A stretch of 17,751 nucleotides of DNA from an uncultured Oscillospiraceae bacterium (GTDB lineage Bacteria; Bacillota; Clostridia; Oscillospirales; Oscillospiraceae): contig CAKTIH010000033.1 of the NCBI GenBank assembly GCA_934565615.1, positions 1 through 17,751 of the forward strand, in the 5' to 3' direction. Shown here one piece after another: positions 1-6,326 of the stretch (the first letter of the stretch is position 1; each line of letters opens with the position of its first letter). The position numbers and the translations under genes were made by a program. Under the pieces are notes generated by a model, which worked only from the letters and a program-made list of their open reading frames with translations, was not told the DNA's origin and searched no databases.

Positions 1-540
1 TCCATCAAGGCCGGCGTCGACCTGCTCATCCACGGCTTCGAGATCGACGAAAAGACCGCTGACATGATGGTCGAGCAGGGCACCGCGTTCTGCCCCACCA
101 TAAACTTCATGCCCGACTGGCTCAAGACCTTCCCGCCTGTTTACGTTCCTGAGATCCACGACCAGTACGAGGGCGAGACCGTTGCCGAGAAGGAAATGAA
201 CAGAATTTACGACAACCTCCGCAAGGCATACGAGAAGGGCGTTATCCTCACCATCGGCTCCGACTGCTTCAATAACGAGATCACTCCTTACGGCTACACC
301 ACCGTCGGCGAGCTACACATGTTCGTCGAGAAGGTCGGCATCAGCGAGATGGACACCATCGTTGCCGCCACCAGCAACGGCGCAAAGGTCCTGCGCGTCT
401 ATGACAAGACCGGTTCTCTCGAAGCCGGCAAGAGCGCTGACCTGCTCGTTATCAACGGCAATCCTCTTGAGAACATCCGTGCCATCGACGTCGAGAACAT
501 GGAAGTCATCATGAAGGAAGGCGAGCTCATCAAGGGCTAA
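1..540 (+). CDS. Amidohydrolase family protein (C-terminal part, 5' end outside window)
   Basis: This is the 3' end of a gene open from base 1 to a TAA at 538-540, giving 179 visible residues. It resembles the C-terminal half of metal-dependent amidohydrolases of the imidazolonepropionase/prolidase-like group. The visible GVDLLIHG (residues 5-12) fits the strand that supplies a metal-binding His. GSD at residues 86-88 fits the strand-8 Asp that activates the metal-bound water. The tail (SLEAGKSADLLVING, then a short beta segment ending in GELIKG) is the typical return to the small beta-sandwich domain of this superfamily. The exact substrate cannot be told from this part; imide, dipeptide or other cyclic amide hydrolysis are all possible. 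A hairpin terminator follows directly. The family call is firm, the reaction is not. Confidence 0.85.
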   Translation, partial: SIKAGVDLLIHGFEIDEKTADMMVEQGTAFCPTINFMPDWLKTFPPVYVPEIHDQYEGETVAEKEMNRIYDNLRKAYEKGVILTIGSDCFNNEITPYGYTTVGELHMFVEKVGISEMDTIVAATSNGAKVLRVYDKTGSLEAGKSADLLVINGNPLENIRAIDVENMEVIMKEGELIKG

Positions 541-555
541 GCTGTTTAAACTCGC

Positions 556-592
556 GCACATACTGCGGCCTATCCACCGCAGTATGTGCTTT
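556..592 (+). terminator. Hairpin terminator after the amidohydrolase gene
   Basis: A perfect 13-bp stem (556-568 with 577-589) encloses an 8-base loop. It begins 15 bases after the amidohydrolase stop. Only a short T run (590-592) follows, so termination may be partial and the hairpin could instead protect a transcript that continues into the permease gene at 620. Confidence 0.6.
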
Positions 593-619
593 CACAAGAC
601 AAAAAAGTGAGGAATAACA

Positions 620-1564
620 ATGGAGAATAAAAGGACAAAGGCTCTCGGTATGTTCATCGTCCTCGCCGCCGCCATTATATGGGGCAGCACGGGCGTTGCC
701 GGTGAGTATCTTATAAATCAGCGCGGTCTTGACTCCGCGTGGATCACGACCTACCGCACGACCTTCGGCGGTCTGGTCATGCTCATCATTCTCAGCTTCA
801 AGATGAAGGGCGAGCTGTTCAAGGTCTGGAAGAACAAGAAGGACGCCCTCCAGATGGTCATCTTCGGTCTGTTCGGCGTCGGCATGAACCTTTATTTCTA
901 TATGCTCGCCGTCCAGCACACCAACGCACCTACCGCTACCACTCTTCAGTACCTCTCCCCGACTATGATTGTCATCTACACTGCTGTTAAGAACCGCAAG
1001 TTCCCGAGCGTCAAGGAGATAATCGCTGTTATCTGCGCTCTCGCCGGTGTTTTCGCCATCTCCACCCACGGCAATATCCACTCTCTCGCCATCACCACGA
1101 CCGGCCTTATAATCGGCCTGTTCGCGGCCTTCTTCCTCGCGTTCTACAGCGTGTTCCCCAAGCACCTTCTCTCCACCTACGGCTCGGTGTACACCTTCGC
1201 GTGGGGCCAGTTTGTGGCCGGCATCCTGATGAACATCATCCGCTGCCCGATCTGGAAGTTCTCCATGCCCACGAACGGCATTATCGATACTCCGCTCGTC
1301 CTCGTGCTGGCATATCAGCTCATCTTCGGCACTATGGTCTCCTACTGCATCTACCTCATCGGCGTGACGATGATCGGACCGTCCAGAGCAAGTATGCTCT
1401 CCTCTATCGAGCCGGTCGCCACCGCCGTTCTCGCCGCCGTCCTCCTCGCTACCCCGCTGGTGTTCATGGACTATGTCGGCGTTGTGCTCATCACTATCTG
1501 CATCCTCGTTCTCGCTATCCCGGCCAAGGCAAAACCCGCCGAACCGGTCAAATTAGAAACGTGA
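620..1564 (+). CDS. EamA/DMT-superfamily permease (drug/metabolite transporter)
   Basis: The 314-residue protein is very hydrophobic and about the normal length for a ten-helix drug/metabolite transporter with two EamA repeats. The first repeat starts at once with a membrane helix carrying the family hallmark IIWGSTGVAGEYL (about residues 19-31). The second repeat begins near residue 155 and contains FLAFYSVFPKHL and the late MIGPSRASMLSSIEPVATAVLAA-type segment, which is characteristic of EamA repeat ends. The tail is short and charged (PAKAKPAEPVK). The start is the ATG preceded by GAGGA. The substrate (amino acid, metabolite or drug) cannot be inferred. It lies 79 bases behind the amidohydrolase on the same strand, so the two may be functionally linked, for example uptake of the amidohydrolase substrate or export of its product; that is only a guess. 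Confidence 0.9.
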   Translation: MENKRTKALGMFIVLAAAIIWGSTGVAGEYLINQRGLDSAWITTYRTTFGGLVMLIILSFKMKGELFKVWKNKKDALQMVIFGLFGVGMNLYFYMLAVQHTNAPTATTLQYLSPTMIVIYTAVKNRKFPSVKEIIAVICALAGVFAISTHGNIHSLAITTTGLIIGLFAAFFLAFYSVFPKHLLSTYGSVYTFAWGQFVAGILMNIIRCPIWKFSMPTNGIIDTPLVLVLAYQLIFGTMVSYCIYLIGVTMIGPSRASMLSSIEPVATAVLAAVLLATPLVFMDYVGVVLITICILVLAIPAKAKPAEPVKLET

Positions 1565-1600
1565 ATGCTGCTTAGAAATTCATAGAACTGTTAACATCGT

Positions 1601-1646
1601 TGGGAGCAGTCACCCATCCGGGCAGCTGCCCCCAATATTTATTTTA
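1601..1646 (+). terminator. Probable terminator after the permease gene
   Basis: The arms 1601-1609 and 1626-1634 can form a 9-bp stem with one A-C mismatch. An AT-rich run (ATATTTATTTTA) follows. The loop side contains a perfect 12-base palindrome at 1620-1631 (GGGCAGCTGCCC), which could instead be a protein-binding site. No gene lies between 1565 and 1907: the gap holds this hairpin, AT-rich sequence, the atp promoter and the atp leader. Confidence 0.45.
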
Positions 1647-1769
1647 CACTTCCGGCAAACTTGCTTAAAAATTTTGAATTTTTCAACAATCGTTGATTTT
1701 GGCGGCAATTATAGGCGCAAAAGTATGTTAATTTATGGTTAAAACTAAACAAAATCTCTGCTGTGCCAC

Positions 1770-1798
1770 TTGATTTTTAGTCGTCTTACAGATATACT
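1770..1798 (+). promoter_or_regulatory. Promoter of the ATP synthase operon
   Basis: A -35 box TTGATT (1770-1775) and a -10 box TATACT (1793-1798) are separated by exactly 17 bases in an AT-rich setting. This is close to the housekeeping sigma consensus. Transcription would start near 1805, giving a leader of about 100 bases before atpB. Confidence 0.7.
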
Positions 1799-1801
1799 AA
1801 G

Positions 1802-1867
1802 GGGCTGTAGCAGGGAGTATTTTTCCAGGCTGCAAGCTTATATCCCGGCAGCCCGTTTTGCCGGGCT
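1802..1867 (+). promoter_or_regulatory. Structured leader of the atp operon
   Basis: Several short perfect pairings compete here. CCCGGCA (1844-1850) pairs with TGCCGGG (1859-1865). AGCCCG (1850-1855) pairs with CGGGCT (1862-1867). GGGCTG (1802-1807) pairs with CAGCCC (1849-1854). They cannot all form together, so the leader may switch or simply be structured. No T tract marks a clear terminator. A regulatory role is an inference. Confidence 0.3.
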
Positions 1868-1907
1868 TTGCTGTCGCAGAACGCAAGAAAATGAAGGTGA
1901 TAAAAAC

Positions 1908-2732
1908 ATGGGAAAGAAAGAAAAGACGCGCTTCCTTATTGTTTGGCTGATCATCACGCTCGTTTTCCTCGTCGGCTCGTTCGTCGTGCCGTCGCCGGAA
2001 AAGACTGAGACAGTCAAGGTAATGATGCGCGACGCCGTTCTCCATGAGGAGAACAGATGCAGCCTCTTCGGACTCAAGGATGTTTCCCCGGCGATGATCT
2101 CCGCGATGGTCGTCTCAGGGATCCTCCTGCTCGCAGCGCTGCTGATCCGCATTTTTGCCATCCCCCGCTTCAAGATGGTTCCCGGCAAGTTCCAGTCTGC
2201 GATAGAACTGCTGGTGTCGACCTTTGACAATCTCGCGAAAACCAACAGCCCCCGCCGCAACAGTTTCCTCGGCGTATATGCTTTCGGCGCCGGTGTGTAC
2301 ATCTTTGTCGGCACGCTCTTTGAACTCTTCGGCGTTCAGGTCATGACGATCTCGGGTCACTCCGTCTCGCTGCCCGCCCCGCTGTCCGATGTCAACGCGG
2401 CGATCTCGCTGGGCGTCCTGTCCTATTTCGTGATCTTCGCCGGCGGTATCCTCGGCAATGGCGTCAAGGGCATCAGCCTCGGCCTCAAGAAGTTCTCGCT
2501 GCCGCTGTCCATGAGCTTCCGTCTCTTCGGCGCTCTGCTGAGCGGCCTGCTCGTGACTGAGCTCGTGTATTACTACGCATCCCTCAGCTATGTTCTGCCG
2601 GTCATCGTCGCCGTACTGTTCACGCTGCTGCATGCGCTTATCCAGTCCTACGTACTTACTCTGCTTACCACAATGTTCTACGGCGAGCTGAATGCTCCGC
2701 TGCCCAAAAAGGTAAAACCCGCAAAAGCCTGA
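1908..2732 (+). CDS. atpB: F-type ATP synthase subunit a
   Basis: Subunit a is the membrane stator half-channel protein of Fo that carries ions to and from the c ring. The 274-residue protein has a first membrane helix at about residues 9-27 and further helices through residue ~258. The signature helix contains SMSFRLFGALLSG (201-213), where R205 matches the essential Arg of the family. The Asn usually following FG is Ala here. The last helix has HALIQSYVLTLL (242-253), with the conserved Gln. The frame is open further upstream to 1770, but the ATG at 1908 is preferred. It is preceded by GAAGGTGAT, gives a normal-length protein, and the upstream extension would begin inside the promoter. It is the first gene of the operon; no atpI precedes it. 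Confidence 0.96.
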   Translation: MGKKEKTRFLIVWLIITLVFLVGSFVVPSPEKTETVKVMMRDAVLHEENRCSLFGLKDVSPAMISAMVVSGILLLAALLIRIFAIPRFKMVPGKFQSAIELLVSTFDNLAKTNSPRRNSFLGVYAFGAGVYIFVGTLFELFGVQVMTISGHSVSLPAPLSDVNAAISLGVLSYFVIFAGGILGNGVKGISLGLKKFSLPLSMSFRLFGALLSGLLVTELVYYYASLSYVLPVIVAVLFTLLHALIQSYVLTLLTTMFYGELNAPLPKKVKPAKA

Positions 2733-2750
2733 GAAACCTGAGAAATATTT

Positions 2751-2756
2751 AGGAGG
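2751..2756 (+). promoter_or_regulatory. Strong ribosome binding site of atpE
   Basis: A full AGGAGG sits 9 bases before the atpE ATG at 2766. It is the strongest such site in the operon, in keeping with the need for many c subunits per complex. It also supports the early start, and hence the unusual N-terminal extension of the c subunit. Confidence 0.75.
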
Positions 2757-2765
2757 AAATCTGAA

Positions 2766-3149
2766 ATGACCATCACCAAGAAAAGAAACGCAGCAATTTT
2801 CCTTGCCGCTCTCATGATCGCAATGCTCTGCATGATCCTTGTCGCTCCTGTCAGCGCCTACGCAGATAATGACGCAGCCGCTGCCGATACCGCAGCCGCC
2901 GATACTGCCGCTGCCGATGCTCAGCTCGTCGCAGGCAAGTCCACCGGTGCCGGTATTGCCATCGGTATCGCGGCCGGTGCCGGCGCCGTCGGCATGGGTC
3001 TCGCGGTCGCGAAGTCCGCGGAAGGCATTTCCCGCCAGCCTGAGGCAGAAAGCAAGATCCGTACCACTCTGATGCTCGGCCTTGTCTTTATCGAGACCGC
3101 CATCATCTACGCCCTGCTGGTCGTTATCCTTATCATCTTTGTGCTTTAA
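2766..3149 (+). CDS. atpE: F-type ATP synthase subunit c with N-terminal signal-like extension
   Basis: Subunit c forms the rotating membrane ring. The C-terminal ~72 residues are a standard c hairpin: Gly/Ala-rich helix 1 (about 58-87), the polar loop RQPEA (90-94), and helix 2 with the ion-carrying Glu at 110 in FIETAIIYALL. The protein is 127 residues, against ~70-90 for the family. The extra N-terminus has a basic start, a hydrophobic stretch (10-28) and an AYA site near 31-33, looking like a cleavable signal peptide. An Ala/Asp repeat (AAADT units, about 36-52) follows. In the sodium-binding pattern of Ilyobacter c, the Glu, a hydroxyl residue (T111) and Tyr (Y115) are kept, but the helix-1 Gln is Met (M77), so the coupling ion is uncertain. 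The start is fixed by the AGGAGG site. Confidence 0.95.
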   Translation: MTITKKRNAAIFLAALMIAMLCMILVAPVSAYADNDAAAADTAAADTAAADAQLVAGKSTGAGIAIGIAAGAGAVGMGLAVAKSAEGISRQPEAESKIRTTLMLGLVFIETAIIYALLVVILIIFVL

Positions 3150-3164
3150 TTAACGGAGGACGTT

Positions 3165-3650
3165 ATGAATATCCCTCTGAACATAGATTGGCAGCAGATC
3201 CTGCTCCACTTTTTCAATTTCTCCATCCTTGTCGGCGGCCTGTACCTGCTTCTGTTTAAGCCCGTGAAGGACTTCATGGCCAAGCGCGAGCAGCACTATC
3301 AGGCCATTGATGATGACGCCGCAGCCAAGCTGCGCGAGGCCGAGGAGAAGGTCAAGAGCGCGGACGTGCGCGTCGCCGCTCTTGATGAAGAGCTCACCGC
3401 CCAGCGCGAGAGCGCCGCGAAGGAAGCCTCTGAGCTTGCCGCGCGTCAGCGCGAGAACGCCAAGGCCGAGGCCGATAAGATCATCGAAGCCGCGCGCGTC
3501 GAGGGCGAGCGTGAGCGCAAAAAGATCGTTGACGACGCTAACCGCGAGGCCGTGGCCATCGCCGAGGCCGCTATGGACAAGCTCGTGAATGAGCATACCA
3601 GCGCCGCCTATGATGATTTCCTCAAGACGGTTGAAGGGGAGAGCAAGTAA
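3165..3650 (+). CDS. atpF: F-type ATP synthase subunit b
   Basis: Subunit b is the peripheral stalk that holds F1 against the rotor. The 161-residue protein has one N-terminal membrane helix (about residues 11-30). A long charged coiled-coil region follows, rich in Ala, Glu, Arg and Lys (about 35-140), with a C-terminal segment (SAAYDDFLKTVEGESK) where b normally contacts delta. The length is usual for bacterial b. It is therefore not a b-delta fusion of the mycobacterial kind and contains no delta sequence. GGAGG precedes the ATG. Its TAA shares one base with the ATG of the next gene, so translation of b and the fused alpha is probably coupled. Confidence 0.95.
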   Translation: MNIPLNIDWQQILLHFFNFSILVGGLYLLLFKPVKDFMAKREQHYQAIDDDAAAKLREAEEKVKSADVRVAALDEELTAQRESAAKEASELAARQRENAKAEADKIIEAARVEGERERKKIVDDANREAVAIAEAAMDKLVNEHTSAAYDDFLKTVEGESK

Positions 3651-5413
3651 TGAGCAAACCCGATGTGAAATTGCAGGCTGTCCTGCGCAGTGCCTGCCCT
3701 CCGAGTGAGGAGCAGCGCAGCCGGCTGACCGCGTTTCTTGAAAAGAAGTACCAGCAGAGCGTCGAGCTGACGTGGAGCGAGGATAAGAGCATCCTCGGCG
3801 GCTTCCGCATCGAGCTTGGCACCGAGGTCATCGACTGGACGACCGGCGGCCGTCTCGATCAGCTCAAGGAAAAGCTCGCCTCGATATCCGCAGGCAGTCA
3901 GGACGTTATCCCTCTGATACGTGACACCGTTAAAAGCTGGGTACCGGAAGTCCTGGCCTACGAGGTCGGCTCCGTCCTGCGCGTGGCTGACGGTATCGCT
4001 TATGTCAGCGGCCTTGAGCACGCCTCCTACGGCGAGATACTTCTCTTCGAGGGCGGCATCCGCGGCATGGTGCAGGACCTGAAAGAGGACCGTATCGGCT
4101 GCATCCTTTTCGGCGACTATGAAGCCGTCCGCGCGGGTGATGCCGTGCGCCGCACCGGCAAGACCGCCGGCATCGGCGCGGGTGACGCGTACCTCGGCCG
4201 TGTTGTCGACGCGCTCGGCGCGCCTATCGACGGCAAAGGCCCCATCGCGGCCGACGCTTACCGTCCCATTGAAAACCCCGCACCCGGCATAATCGACCGT
4301 CAGCCGGTCGATAAGCCTATGGAGACGGGCATTCTTTCCATTGACTCTATGTTCCCGATAGGCCGCGGCCAGCGTGAGCTTATCATCGGCGACCGCCAGA
4401 CCGGCAAGACCGCCATCGCTGTCGACACCATTCTCAACCAGAAGGGCAAGAACGTGGTGTGCATCTATGTCGCCATCGGCCAGAAGGCAAGCTCCGTCGC
4501 GCAGCTGACGGAAATGCTCCGTGCCGCCGGCGCGCTGGAATACACCACCGTCGTCTGCGCCAGCGCGAGCGACTTTGCTTCCATGCAGTACATTGCCCCC
4601 TACGCAGGCTGCGCCCTCGGCGAATACTTCATGGAAAAGGGCCGCGACGTCCTCATCGTCTATGACGATCTGAGCAAGCACGCTATAGCCTACCGCGCCT
4701 TGAGCCTTCTGCTCGAGCGTTCCCCCGGCCGTGAAGCCTACCCCGGCGACGTTTTCTATCTGCACTCCCGTCTGCTCGAGCGCTCCGCCCACCTCAGTGA
4801 CGAGCGCGGCGGCGGCAGCATGACCGCTCTGCCCATAGTCGAGACTCTTGACGGCGACGTTTCCGCATATATCCCCACGAATATCATCTCCATCACCGAC
4901 GGCCAGATATATCTGGAAAGCAGCCTGTTCTTCGCAGGCCAGCGCCCGGCAGTCAATGTCGGTCTTTCCGTTTCCCGTGTCGGCGGCGCAGCACAGACCA
5001 AGGCCATGAAGAAGGCCGTCGGCACCCTGCGTCTCGATCTTGCGCAGTACCGCGAGATGGAGGTCTTTACCCAGTTCTCCAGCGATCTGGACGATGATAC
5101 CAAGCAGCAGCTCGTCTACGGCCAGAGCCTGATGCGCCTTCTGCGCCAGAACCGCGGCCGTCCGTACAGCTCGGCGGAGCAGGTCGTTCTGCTCGTCACG
5201 GCGCTGGGGCATATCCAGCAGCAGCTCCCTGTCGACAGGATCGGCACGTTCAACGCCAAGCTGCTCGGCGATTTTGCCTCGTCTCAGGCCGCGCTCATGC
5301 AGGAGCTTGAGAGCACCGCTGTCCTGACCGACGACAGCCGCAAGCGCATCCTCGATCAGGCAAAGCGCAGCCTCGCCGCGTTCCAGAGCGCCGAAGCTGG
5401 CAACGGGCGGTGA
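3650..5413 (+). CDS. atpA: F-type ATP synthase alpha subunit fused to a delta C-terminal domain
   Basis: The 587-residue protein is ~84 residues longer than a normal alpha subunit. Residues ~85-587 are a complete alpha: the N-terminal helix region (SQDVIPLIRDTVKSW), the beta barrel, Walker A GDRQTGKT (247-254), LIVYDD (335-340), and SVSRVGG with the Arg finger R443. Residues ~8-80 resemble the C-terminal domain of delta/OSCP. They include PSEEQRSRLTAFLEKKY, then SILGGFRIELGTEVID (47-62) and GRLDQLKEKL (67-76), matching the ILGG-x-R-x-x-x-G-x-x-x-x-D pattern of delta and its last helix. The delta N-terminal helical domain is absent, and no separate atpH exists. No in-frame ATG, GTG or TTG lies near the usual alpha start, so every alpha copy should carry the extra domain. 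The ATG at 3650 has GAAGGGGAG upstream. Confidence 0.93.
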   Translation: MSKPDVKLQAVLRSACPPSEEQRSRLTAFLEKKYQQSVELTWSEDKSILGGFRIELGTEVIDWTTGGRLDQLKEKLASISAGSQDVIPLIRDTVKSWVPEVLAYEVGSVLRVADGIAYVSGLEHASYGEILLFEGGIRGMVQDLKEDRIGCILFGDYEAVRAGDAVRRTGKTAGIGAGDAYLGRVVDALGAPIDGKGPIAADAYRPIENPAPGIIDRQPVDKPMETGILSIDSMFPIGRGQRELIIGDRQTGKTAIAVDTILNQKGKNVVCIYVAIGQKASSVAQLTEMLRAAGALEYTTVVCASASDFASMQYIAPYAGCALGEYFMEKGRDVLIVYDDLSKHAIAYRALSLLLERSPGREAYPGDVFYLHSRLLERSAHLSDERGGGSMTALPIVETLDGDVSAYIPTNIISITDGQIYLESSLFFAGQRPAVNVGLSVSRVGGAAQTKAMKKAVGTLRLDLAQYREMEVFTQFSSDLDDDTKQQLVYGQSLMRLLRQNRGRPYSSAEQVVLLVTALGHIQQQLPVDRIGTFNAKLLGDFASSQAALMQELESTAVLTDDSRKRILDQAKRSLAAFQSAEAGNGR

Positions 5414-5417
5414 TCGT

Positions 5418-6326
5418 ATGGCCAGCACAAGCGAGATTCGCAGACGCATAGCCAGCGTTCAGGAGACGCAGAAGATCACCCACGCCATGTACCTCATCTC
5501 CTCGGCGAAGATGCGCAAGGCCAGAGCCGAGCTTGACGAGGTCCGCCCGTACTTTGACGTTCTCAACCATGAGATACGGCGCGTCTTTACCGTTGATGAA
5601 ACGGTCGACAGCCGGTACTTCATGGCCTATGGCAATGATGAAGCGAGCGTCGGAGGCACATGGGCATGTCTCGTCATCACGGCGGACAAGGGTCTTGCCG
5701 GTGCGTATAACCACAATGTCCTCAAGGAGGCGCAGAAGATATATGACGCGCATCCGGACACCGAGTTCTACGTCATCGGCGAATATGGCCGCAGGTGGTT
5801 CTCCCAGCGGAAGCTCCCTATCGTTGAGGACTTCCGTTATACCGCGCAGAGCCCGAGCACATACCGCGCGCAGCAGATCGCCCGCGACCTGCTCTCCCGC
5901 TTCGCCTCCGGTGAGGTCGACCGTCTCTCCGTCATTTATACTGACTCCAAGGGCATGACGGAGGTCGTGCGCCAGACTCAGCTTCTGCCGCTGCACAGGC
6001 AGAACTTCATGGCAAAGCCCGGCGAGGAGAAGCCGGAACCGGCGTTTGAGTTCGTCCCCACCATGCAGGCCGTGCTCAACAGCCTTGTCCAGAACTATAT
6101 TTCAGGCTATATTTATAGCGCGCTTGTCGACAGCTTCTGCAGCGAACAGAGCGCGCGAATGGCGGCAATGAGCGCCGCCGATGACAACGCGGAGGAGCTG
6201 CTGGGCGATCTTTCCAAGCAGTTCAACCGTGCGCGTCAGGCCGCCATCACGCAGGAGATCACCGAGATCTCCGCCGGTGCGCGCGCTCAGAAAAACAAGA
6301 AAAGCAGGGAGGCCAATCAGGCATGA
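5418..6326 (+). CDS. atpG: F-type ATP synthase gamma subunit
   Basis: Gamma is the central rotor shaft turning inside the alpha/beta hexamer. The 302-residue protein has the expected long N-terminal helix (STSEIRRRIASVQETQKITHAM begins at residue 3), followed by an alpha/beta middle domain starting at ACLVITADKGLAGAYN (about 83-98). It ends with the long C-terminal helix, where residues such as ITQEITEISAGA near the end match the family. Length is normal. It starts 4 bases after the alpha stop with only a weak ribosome site, so it is likely translated by coupling. It ends with a 4-base overlap (ATGA) with the beta gene. Confidence 0.95.
   Translation: MASTSEIRRRIASVQETQKITHAMYLISSAKMRKARAELDEVRPYFDVLNHEIRRVFTVDETVDSRYFMAYGNDEASVGGTWACLVITADKGLAGAYNHNVLKEAQKIYDAHPDTEFYVIGEYGRRWFSQRKLPIVEDFRYTAQSPSTYRAQQIARDLLSRFASGEVDRLSVIYTDSKGMTEVVRQTQLLPLHRQNFMAKPGEEKPEPAFEFVPTMQAVLNSLVQNYISGYIYSALVDSFCSEQSARMAAMSAADDNAEELLGDLSKQFNRARQAAITQEITEISAGARAQKNKKSREANQA

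Noticed and set aside
1770..1907. Upstream extension of subunit a by 46 residues
   Set aside because: Its start falls within the predicted promoter, it lacks a ribosome site, and the family aligns from the ATG at 1908.
1891..1950. A 19-codon frame starting at 1891, considered as a leader peptide for atpB
   Set aside because: Its ATG is part of the atpB ribosome site region and has no good site of its own.
3857..3985. A possible internal start giving a normal-length alpha subunit
   Set aside because: Read codon by codon there is no in-frame ATG, GTG or TTG near the usual alpha start; the first in-frame GTG lies inside the beta barrel.
3608..5449. A 613-codon open frame on the minus strand, antisense to the alpha subunit gene
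   Set aside because: It mirrors a GC-rich, strongly coding plus-strand gene, has no family features and no ribosome site, and is a frame shadow.
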